NCBI GenBank assembly: GCA_027076405.1
Contig: JALTJN010000303.1
Coordinates: 1 to 5,168 of the forward strand
Length of the DNA: 5,168 nt
DNA from: Chromatiales bacterium
GTDB taxonomy: Bacteria; Pseudomonadota; Gammaproteobacteria; UBA6429
Direction of reading: 5' to 3'
The notes under the pieces are model-generated. The model was given only the letters and a program-made list of their open reading frames with translations, had not been told where the DNA came from and ran no database searches. Below, piece after piece: positions 1 through 5,168 of this stretch. The translations under genes were made by a program, and so were the position numbers. Positions within the stretch are counted from its first letter, which is position 1. Each line of letters starts with the position of its first letter.

Positions 1-773
1 GCAACACCATGCTGCACCCCTTTCATAAAGACGGCAAAGCGCTGAAACAGTTTGACTACATCGTTTCCAACCCGCCCTTTAAAATGGATTTTAGTGATTT
101 CAGAGATGATCTGGATAGCAAGGAAAACAAACAACGCTTTTTTGCCGGTATTCCAAAAGCACCCGCAAAAGCCAAAGACAAAATGGCAATCTATCAGCTC
201 TTTCTGCAACACATTATTGCCTCGCTCAAACCCGGCGGTAAAGCGGCAGTCGTTGTGCCCACCGGCTTTATTACCGCCCAATCCGGTATCGACAAAAAAA
301 TTCGCCAAAAACTGGTACACAATAAAATGTTAGCCGGTGTGGTGTCGATGCCCAGTAATATATTCGCCACCACTGGCACCAATGTATCCATCCTGTTTAT
401 CGACGATAGTAATAAGGGTGATGTAGTGCTGGTAGATGCCTCGAATCTGGGGCAAAAAGTCAAAGACGGCAAAAATCAGAAAACCGTACTCTCAATGGAA
501 GAGGAACAGCGCATTATTGATGTGTTCAATAACAAACAGGCAGAAGATGATTTTTCAGTCGCCGTGAGTTATGACGACATTGCCAATAAAAACTACTCAC
601 TCAGTGCCGGGCAGTATTTTGAAGTAAAAATTGAATACGTGGATATAACACCGGAAGAATTTGCGCAGAAGATGAAAGGTTTTACTGATAATTTAGAGGG
701 TTTATTCAGTGAGTCTCATAAGTTGGAAAAGAAAATAAAAAAGCAGTTGGCGGGGATGAAGTATGAGAAATGA
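1..773 (+). CDS. hsdM: Type I restriction-modification methyltransferase subunit HsdM, C-terminal half (5' end outside window)
   Basis: HsdM is the adenine-N6 methyltransferase subunit of a type I restriction-modification complex. It uses S-adenosylmethionine and pairs with HsdS for DNA specificity. The frame is already open at the left edge (first whole codon at base 3), so the ATG at base 9 is internal. Only about 256 of the roughly 500 residues usual for the family are present, and the SAM-binding glycine motif is upstream. Counting from the base-9 Met, the catalytic NPPF motif is at residues 21-24 (bases 69-80), preceded by the strand FDYIVS. Next come a conserved KPGGKAAVVVP strand-turn (residues 74-84), the family segment VVSMPSNIFATTGTNVSILF (111-130), and a charged helical tail (about 217-254) of the kind that contacts HsdS. 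The tail ends in the 11-base overlap with hsdS, implying translational coupling. No frameshift is seen. The family call is secure; the target sequence cannot be read from it. Confidence 0.96.
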   Translation, partial: NTMLHPFHKDGKALKQFDYIVSNPPFKMDFSDFRDDLDSKENKQRFFAGIPKAPAKAKDKMAIYQLFLQHIIASLKPGGKAAVVVPTGFITAQSGIDKKIRQKLVHNKMLAGVVSMPSNIFATTGTNVSILFIDDSNKGDVVLVDASNLGQKVKDGKNQKTVLSMEEEQRIIDVFNNKQAEDDFSVAVSYDDIANKNYSLSAGQYFEVKIEYVDITPEEFAQKMKGFTDNLEGLFSESHKLEKKIKKQLAGMKYEK

Positions 774-2004
774 ATGGTCAGTTAGCTCGCTAAACGATTG
801 TCTATCTCTAGTAATTGATTACAGAGGTAAAACACCTAAAAAACTCGGCGGTGATTGGAGTGAAACAGGTTACCGTGCGCTGTCAGCTAATAATGTAAAA
901 TTTGATGGGTTAGGTAAACAAGATAGTATCAGATTTCTTAGTCAGGAGCTTTATGATAAATGGATGAAAGAAGATGTGAATAGAGGTGACTTGCTTCTTA
1001 CGTCTGAAGCACCATCTGGTCAGGTTATGATTTGGGACTCAGATGAAAAAATCGTGCTTAGTCAAAGGCTTTATGCCTTACGTACAAACAATAAAACCTA
1101 TAATAGGTTTCTCAAATATTACCTTCAGTCGCCTATTGGTCAAAAGGAAATATTTAGAAACAACTCCGGATCAACTGTTGCAGGTATTTCAGCAAAAACT
1201 TTTCCAAATATTCTAATAAGACATCCGAGTAAGGATTATCAAATTAAACTTGGTGATTTACTTTATTTTTTAGATAAAAAAATCGAACTCAATAACCGCA
1301 TCAATGCCGAGCTGGAAGCCATGGCAAAAACCCTGTACGACTACTGGTTTGTACAATTCGACTTCCCCGATGCCAACGGCAAACCCTATAAAACCACCGG
1401 TGGAAAAATGGTTTACAACCCCACCCTAAAGCGAGAAATACCGGAGGGCTGGGAAGATAAACAGCTTAGTGAAATTGCAAATATTACAATGGGTCAATCA
1501 CCATCGGGTAGTTCATATAATGATGAGGGAATGGGTACTATCTTTTTTCAGGGATCAACAGATTTTGGTTGGTTATTTCCATCTATTCGGAAATACACAA
1601 CAGAACCATCAAGAATGGCAAAAAATGGAGATATTCTTTTAAGTGTACGCGCCCCAGTGGGTGATATGAATATTGCAAATAGAGACTGCTGTATCGGGCG
1701 TGGTTTGGCCGCTCTAAACAGTAAAAATAGCTACGATGGTTTTTTATTTTATGTGATGAAGTATTTTAAACAGATATTCGATAGAAGAAATTCAGAAGGC
1801 ACAACATTTGGTTCTATAACAAAAAATGATCTACATTCGTTGACATTAGCATATCCAACAGAAGATTTATTAAAAAAATATGACAATATTGTATCAAAAT
1901 ATAATGCAATGGTTTTTAAACGTAGTTTAGAAAATCAGCAGCTTATCCAACTGCGTGACTGGCTCCTCCCCATGCTTATGAACGGTCAGGTAACGGTGAA
2001 ATAA
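763..2004 (+). CDS. hsdS: Type I restriction-modification specificity subunit HsdS
   Basis: HsdS recognises the bipartite DNA target and holds HsdM and HsdR in the type I complex. The 413-residue length is normal. The layout is a half-repeat. TRD1 spans about residues 1-155, a conserved helix about 158-200 (core ELNNRINAELEAMAKTLYDY), a conserved linker 200-232, TRD2 about 229-365, and the C-terminal helix about 367-413, ending LRDWLLPMLMNGQVTVK. The halves mirror each other: GDLLLTSEAPSG (75-86) against GDILLSVRAPVG (289-300), and NSGSTVAGISAKTF (134-147) against NSEGTTFGSITKND (343-356). The ATG at 763 overlaps the end of hsdM, with a GGGGA Shine-Dalgarno-like run at 752-756. Base composition is mosaic. 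In 60-base samples, GC is 20/60 in TRD1 (1081-1140), 30/60 in the conserved linker (1321-1380), 15/60 in TRD2 (1741-1800) and 29/60 at the 3' end (1921-1980). The two half-sites cannot be inferred from sequence alone. Confidence 0.95.
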   Translation: MRNEWSVSSLNDCLSLVIDYRGKTPKKLGGDWSETGYRALSANNVKFDGLGKQDSIRFLSQELYDKWMKEDVNRGDLLLTSEAPSGQVMIWDSDEKIVLSQRLYALRTNNKTYNRFLKYYLQSPIGQKEIFRNNSGSTVAGISAKTFPNILIRHPSKDYQIKLGDLLYFLDKKIELNNRINAELEAMAKTLYDYWFVQFDFPDANGKPYKTTGGKMVYNPTLKREIPEGWEDKQLSEIANITMGQSPSGSSYNDEGMGTIFFQGSTDFGWLFPSIRKYTTEPSRMAKNGDILLSVRAPVGDMNIANRDCCIGRGLAALNSKNSYDGFLFYVMKYFKQIFDRRNSEGTTFGSITKNDLHSLTLAYPTEDLLKKYDNIVSKYNAMVFKRSLENQQLIQLRDWLLPMLMNGQVTVK

Positions 2005-2021
2005 CCCGCCACTGTCTGTCA

Positions 2022-2870
2022 ATGAGCAAAGCAAATCAACGATGTGGCTGTGGTAGTGGTAAAAAACACCGCAACTGCTGCCGGAATAAAAAACCACGTC
2101 TGGTTGAAGTGGATCTCGACCCATCTAATGTTCATGACATGATCGGTTTAGCCTACTCAGATAAAGGTGAGCTGTTAAAAATAACCAGGGCAGGCATAGT
2201 GCCTTTCTCCGGTGAGACGACCTTCCGTTATGCTTATAAGCGAGCTAATGGCAAACGTAAAATATTAACAGAGGGACGGGTGACAGATGGAACCTGTTAT
2301 ATAAACCCTGATCACCCTCTCATGATGTTTGACCATCTGTTTGCTGTTGATACCAACACTGTGATCATAAAAGGCGAAAAAGTATCCGTCTCCGCGATTG
2401 TTTATAGTCAAAGAGTCTCTGCTACCGATGCCGAGGTAATACTGTCACAACCGCGATTAGTCGCCTGGTATGAATACCGTAATATTATTGGCAGCGAAGA
2501 AAGACTGGTCTGGAAAGAAATGATCGAGGCAATTTGCCAGACAGAGCAATACACAGAAGGGGAGGTGGGCATTGTGGTTGACGCAGACCTCGACAAACAC
2601 CCGCAATACAACAAATCAGAATTACCCATTTACGATGAGTACTATTTACCCGCCAGAATCACCTTACTTTATGGCTCCGCTGATGCAGGAATGGAAAATC
2701 TGGCAAATAAAATGATTCGTTTTTGTGATAAAAAAGCGACATATCTGCTGAATGCACTTAAAAATGGTTATGATGCAGGAGAGGATGGCGAGGTAGAAGG
2801 AAAGCCTTATTCACATTTCAGGCAGTGGTTTCCTGATTATGGGGATGGAGAGAACCAATTACATTTATAG
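2022..2870 (+). CDS. SEC-C zinc-motif protein of unknown function
   Basis: This is a 282-residue protein whose only recognisable element is an N-terminal SEC-C motif. Cysteines C8, C10, C19 and C20 sit in CGCGSGKKHRNCC, matching the C-x-C-x8-C-C zinc-binding pattern known from the SecA C-terminus and many unrelated proteins. It cannot be SecA: it is far too short and the motif is N-terminal. The remaining 250 or so residues I do not recognise. They include a strand-like HLFAVDTNTVIIKG (105-118), an acidic VVDADLD (185-191), a possible core LPARITLLYGSADAG (209-223) then ENLANKMIRF (225-234), and an acidic, aromatic tail. There is no signal peptide or membrane segment, so it is probably cytoplasmic. 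The start ATG follows the hsdS stop by 17 bases with no clear Shine-Dalgarno sequence, suggesting cotranscription and coupled translation. A resemblance to the RNase H-like layout of the next gene is possible but unproven. Its role may be as an accessory to the type I system. Confidence 0.85.
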   Translation: MSKANQRCGCGSGKKHRNCCRNKKPRLVEVDLDPSNVHDMIGLAYSDKGELLKITRAGIVPFSGETTFRYAYKRANGKRKILTEGRVTDGTCYINPDHPLMMFDHLFAVDTNTVIIKGEKVSVSAIVYSQRVSATDAEVILSQPRLVAWYEYRNIIGSEERLVWKEMIEAICQTEQYTEGEVGIVVDADLDKHPQYNKSELPIYDEYYLPARITLLYGSADAGMENLANKMIRFCDKKATYLLNALKNGYDAGEDGEVEGKPYSHFRQWFPDYGDGENQLHL

Positions 2871-2881
2871 ATAAAAGAAAG

Positions 2882-2890
2882 TGATATTAT
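2882..2890 (+). promoter_or_regulatory. Possible extended -10 promoter for the DUF3800 gene
   Basis: TGATATTAT fits the extended -10 pattern TGn plus a hexamer with one mismatch to TATAAT. No good -35 box is seen at the usual distance, which extended -10 promoters can tolerate. Transcription would begin near 2897, leaving a leader of about 32 bases before the ATG at 2929. In AT-rich DNA such matches also arise by chance. Confidence 0.35.
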
Positions 2891-2916
2891 ACGAGCTAGT
2901 GTTCAGTAAACCATAC

Positions 2917-2921
2917 AAGGA
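2917..2921 (+). promoter_or_regulatory. Ribosome binding site that decides the DUF3800 start
   Basis: AAGGA lies 7 bases before the ATG at 2929, which is ideal Shine-Dalgarno spacing. The in-frame GTG at 2881, 16 codons earlier, has only a weak purine run (AGAAA) before it and overlaps the possible promoter. This site is the main reason to prefer the ATG. Confidence 0.7.
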
Positions 2922-2928
2922 AACAATA

Positions 2929-3804
2929 ATGTCTAATCAGGATGATACGCAATTACCTTTATTTGAGACTAGTTCAGAAGTTAGTTCGTCCGTAGCATTA
3001 CCTGAATTACAAGATATTGTACCGGAAACATCATTTAGCAAGTACATTGTTTATGTAGACGAAAGTGGTGATCATAGTTTACAAAGCATTGATGAACAGT
3101 ACCCTATTTTTGTGCTTGCTTTTTGTGTTTTTCATAAGCGTCATTACAGTGAAGTTATTGTCCCTGCTTTAGAGAAATTTAAGTTTAATTATTTTGGACA
3201 TGACCAGATTGTATTGCATGAAAATGAAATACGTAAAGAAAAAGGTAACTTTAATATTTTTCGTAGTCGTGAACAAAAGCATTATTTTCTTGATAAGCTG
3301 ACATCGATTATTGAGTACAGTAATTTTATTTTGATCAGCTGTACGATTGATAAGCGGGCACTTAAAAAGCAGAATGGGCAAGATATGAATCCATATCATA
3401 TTGCCTTAGGTTCATGCATGGAGACTTTGTCTTATTTTTTGTATGAAAAACAACAAGATAAGAAGAAAACTCATGTGGTGGTGGAGTGCCGTGGCACCAA
3501 GGAAGATACTGAGCTTGAACTGGAATTTCGTCGTATTTGTGATGGAAATAATAGCTTGGGAAAAGAGTTACCGTTTGAAATTTTATTTGCGGATAAAAAG
3601 GTTATGTCATCTGGCCTACAGTTAGCCGATTTAGTGGCGAGACCTATTGGCTTAGATTTTTTGAGACCGGATCAGGAAAACCGTGCTTTTGATGCGTTGA
3701 AGAAAAAATTTTATTGTGATGGTGGTCGCGATAAAGTAGGTAAAAACTTTAAAGGTGTAGGAATGAAAATTTACCCTGCTCAAGAAAGCGAAAAGCCCCG
3801 ATGA
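2929..3804 (+). CDS. DUF3800 family protein, predicted RNase H-fold nuclease
   Basis: This is a 291-residue protein of the DUF3800 family, which is predicted to adopt an RNase H-like nuclease fold and is often found among mobile and defence genes. Numbering from the ATG at 2929, it has the signature YVDESGD (42-48, with D44 and E45), HENE (97-100), VVECRG (184-189, with E186) followed by the acidic helix KEDTELELEF, and SSGLQLADLVA (227-237, with D234). The usual closing GVGMKIYP comes near the C-terminus, so the domain appears intact with all expected acidic positions. Before it lies a Ser/Glu-rich, probably disordered tail of about 35 residues with QLPLF at 8-12, a beta-clamp-like peptide. 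A GTG at 2881 would add 16 residues but has a poorer ribosome site. The gene is AT-rich (19 GC in 60 bases at 3121-3180), and its leader suggests partly independent expression. Biochemical activity is predicted, not shown. Confidence 0.88.
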   Translation: MSNQDDTQLPLFETSSEVSSSVALPELQDIVPETSFSKYIVYVDESGDHSLQSIDEQYPIFVLAFCVFHKRHYSEVIVPALEKFKFNYFGHDQIVLHENEIRKEKGNFNIFRSREQKHYFLDKLTSIIEYSNFILISCTIDKRALKKQNGQDMNPYHIALGSCMETLSYFLYEKQQDKKKTHVVVECRGTKEDTELELEFRRICDGNNSLGKELPFEILFADKKVMSSGLQLADLVARPIGLDFLRPDQENRAFDALKKKFYCDGGRDKVGKNFKGVGMKIYPAQESEKPR

Positions 3805-3818
3805 AACTCACCGAGGCT
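3794..3818 (-). terminator. Terminator-like hairpin, best formed by minus-strand RNA
   Basis: Read on the minus strand, the arms AGCCTCGGTGA and TCATCGGGGCT pair over 11 positions around a GTT loop, with nine Watson-Crick pairs and two G-U wobbles. They are followed by TTTCGCTTTC, giving a short T-run. On the + strand the wobbles become A-C mismatches and no T-run follows (ATAACG), so it is a poor terminator for the DUF3800 gene. That gene's stop codon lies inside the left arm. No convincing minus-strand gene ends here, so the hairpin may be a relic. Confidence 0.5.
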
Positions 3819-3848
3819 ATAACGCCGACCGGGCACCCCCAATCCACT

Positions 3849-3857
3849 TGCTATCAT
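3849..3857 (+). promoter_or_regulatory. Possible extended -10 promoter for the transpeptidase gene
   Basis: TGCTATCAT matches the extended -10 pattern with one mismatch to TATAAT and would start transcription near 3864, about 38 bases before the ATG at 3902. A nearby TATAGT (3858-3863) is an alternative -10. No good -35 box is visible upstream of either. A separate promoter is expected because the hsd-linked genes end at 3804 and this gene looks like an independent unit. Confidence 0.3.
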
Positions 3858-3901
3858 TATAGTGTTTGAGTTCACCTTTTTCAATATAGATTAGGTTATT
3901 T

Positions 3902-5168
3902 ATGGTATTTAGAAACCTATTAATTGGCTTTTTATTGTTGTTCAGCACAGCACTGTTCGCACAGTCTTTACCTAATGCAGCTATAGCCACGGCGCACCCG
4001 CTAGCAACCAAGGCAGGCCATGAGGTACTTGCTCAAGGTGGCAATGCCTTTGATGCGGCAATTGCCGTGACCGCAACTTTAGCCGTGGTTGAACCTTATA
4101 GCTCGGGAATAGGCGGTGGTGGATTCTGGTTACTGCACCGCGCCAGTGATGGCAAACAAGTCATGCTAGATGGACGCGAAATGGCACCGGGTCGCGCACA
4201 TCGAGACATGTACCTGAATGAAAAGGGTGAGATACGAGCGGGGGCATCCGTGGATGGCCCTTTGTCAGCCGGCATTCCGGGCGTGCCCGCCGCGATAGAA
4301 CATTTGGCGGTTAAGTATGGCAATTTAGCATTAAAAGATTCCTTAGCCGCGGCGATTAGTTTTGCTGAGAATGGATTTGTTGTGGATGCTTTTTATCAGC
4401 GTATGGCGGGATTTCGTTTAAAGGCATTGCAGGCCTCACCAGAAGCAGCGGCTATTTTTCTGGAAAACAATCAGGTTCCTACATTGGGATATCGCATTCG
4501 TCAGCCAGATTTAGCGAATACATTAAAGGCGATAGTGGCAAAAGGGGCGGCGGGGTTTTATCGTGGTGTTATCGCACAGAAGCTAGTGACAGGTGCGCGT
4601 GATGCGGGTGGTATCTGGCGGCTTGAAGATTTAGCGCGATATAAAGTGGTGGAGCGTAAACCATTAACCGGCATGATTGGTCAGGCGAAAGTGATTTCTG
4701 TTGCGCCTCCCTCATCAGGCGGGATTGCGCTGCTATCTATTTTGAAACAAATCGATGGCTTTAATCGTTTTGACCTCAAGGCGCATTTTAATCATATCGT
4801 GATTGAATCAATGCGCCGTGCCTACCGTGATCGCGCTGAGTTTTTAGGTGATAGTGATTTTGTGGATGTCCCCGTTAAAAGATTAATGAGTCGCCAGCAT
4901 AATGAGATGCTGCGCCGCAGTATTGACATGAATGATGCCACACCTAGTTCTGTTTTACCCAAGGCAGATGCAGCTGAAGGTGCGGGCACAGATACCACGC
5001 ATTTTTCCATTATCGATCGTCAAGGTAACCGTGTTGCCGCAACATTGAGTGTCAACTATCCCTTTGGCAGTGGCTTTGTTGCGCCGGGAACCGGTGTCTT
5101 GCTTAATGATGAAATGGATGATTTTTCAGCCAAAGCCGGTGTGCCGAATGTGTATGGTTTAGTGGGTG
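3902..5168 (+). CDS. ggt: Gamma-glutamyltranspeptidase precursor (3' end outside window)
   Basis: This periplasmic enzyme hydrolyses or transfers the gamma-glutamyl group of glutathione and related compounds. The precursor cleaves itself just before a threonine to form large and small subunits. The frame stays open from the ATG at 3902 to the right edge (422 codons); the family usually has about 570-580 residues. A signal peptide is evident: Arg4, a hydrophobic core about 6-19, and probable cleavage near ALFA-QS (after residue 20). Landmarks are HPLATKAGHEVLAQGGNAFD, the glycine run GIGGGGF (69-75), and DGREMAP with R92 matching the E. coli substrate-binding Arg114. TTHFS follows, with T365 as the nucleophile (E. 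coli Thr391), then N385, E404 and D407 at further substrate positions. E404 corresponds to Gln430 in E. coli and to Glu in the human enzyme. A weak TAGG ribosome site is at 3892-3895. The gene is GC-richer (35 of 60 at 4141-4200) than the preceding DUF3800 gene. The family assignment is firm; close paralogues acting as acylases are a remote alternative. Confidence 0.95.
   Translation, partial: MVFRNLLIGFLLLFSTALFAQSLPNAAIATAHPLATKAGHEVLAQGGNAFDAAIAVTATLAVVEPYSSGIGGGGFWLLHRASDGKQVMLDGREMAPGRAHRDMYLNEKGEIRAGASVDGPLSAGIPGVPAAIEHLAVKYGNLALKDSLAAAISFAENGFVVDAFYQRMAGFRLKALQASPEAAAIFLENNQVPTLGYRIRQPDLANTLKAIVAKGAAGFYRGVIAQKLVTGARDAGGIWRLEDLARYKVVERKPLTGMIGQAKVISVAPPSSGGIALLSILKQIDGFNRFDLKAHFNHIVIESMRRAYRDRAEFLGDSDFVDVPVKRLMSRQHNEMLRRSIDMNDATPSSVLPKADAAEGAGTDTTHFSIIDRQGNRVAATLSVNYPFGSGFVAPGTGVLLNDEMDDFSAKAGVPNVYGLVG

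Noticed and set aside
294..300. A7 tract in hsdM (others at 1276-1282 and near 1871-1877 in hsdS), considered as phase-variation sites
   Set aside because: Seven-base A runs are short, encode ordinary lysine pairs, and are expected in AT-rich coding DNA. No longer repeat or frameshift is seen.
1394..1403. Perfect 10-base palindrome CCACCGGTGG in hsdS
   Set aside because: It encodes part of a conserved linker and stands alone. There is no second copy or regulatory context, so chance is sufficient.
1927..2124. Minus-strand open frame across the hsdS-SEC-C gene junction
   Set aside because: It is antisense to two well-supported genes, has no recognisable domain or ribosome site, and is Cys/His-rich only because it is opposite the SEC-C codons.
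2864..2875. TTTAT/ATAAA inverted repeat at the end of the SEC-C gene, considered as a terminator
   Set aside because: It is five A-T pairs with a two-base loop and no T-run, too weak to terminate.
3817..4011. Minus-strand open frame ending at the hairpin at 3794-3818
   Set aside because: It lies antisense to the ggt signal peptide and leader and has no family resemblance. Its stop beside the terminator-like hairpin is suggestive of a gene remnant at most, and only for the last dozen codons.
4096..4323. Minus-strand open frame within ggt
   Set aside because: It is a low-complexity Pro/Ser/Arg product opposite a conserved, continuous ggt coding region. It is a shadow of that gene.

Overview
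The window is 5168 bases of bacterial DNA, most likely from a gamma- or betaproteobacterium of moderate to low GC. That guess rests on the style of the HsdM/HsdS proteins, a gamma-glutamyltranspeptidase with a signal peptide, and the general codon use. No marker here fixes the genus. All five genes lie on the + strand and are tightly packed. No gene-free stretch exceeds 300 bases; the longest is the 97-base gap before the last gene. I see no tRNA, rRNA, CRISPR array, insertion sequence or transposase.

Bases 1 to 2004 hold the end of a type I restriction-modification operon: the C-terminal half of the methyltransferase subunit (hsdM), overlapping by 11 bases a full specificity subunit (hsdS). 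HsdS shows the usual two target-recognition domains separated and followed by conserved helices. The recognition domains are much more AT-rich than the conserved parts. The restriction subunit hsdR is not in the window. If it exists, it must lie upstream or further away.

Bases 2022 to 3804 hold two accessory genes. The first encodes a 282-residue protein with an N-terminal SEC-C zinc motif and a body I cannot assign. It follows hsdS by only 17 bases and is probably cotranscribed with it. The second encodes a DUF3800 protein, a family predicted to have an RNase H-like nuclease fold. It has its own good ribosome binding site, a possible extended -10 promoter, and an N-terminal tail carrying a QLPLF peptide that matches the bacterial beta sliding clamp-binding consensus. 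Together with hsdMS these look like a composite defence locus. That functional link is inferred from gene order and family knowledge.

From 3902 to the right edge is a gamma-glutamyltranspeptidase gene, cut off by the window. It is a periplasmic glutathione-metabolism enzyme, GC-richer than the DUF3800 gene before it. It probably marks the return to ordinary chromosomal genes. A hairpin lying across the DUF3800 stop codon is best formed by minus-strand RNA, where it is followed by a T-run. It may be the leftover terminator of a gene displaced at the edge of the accessory segment.
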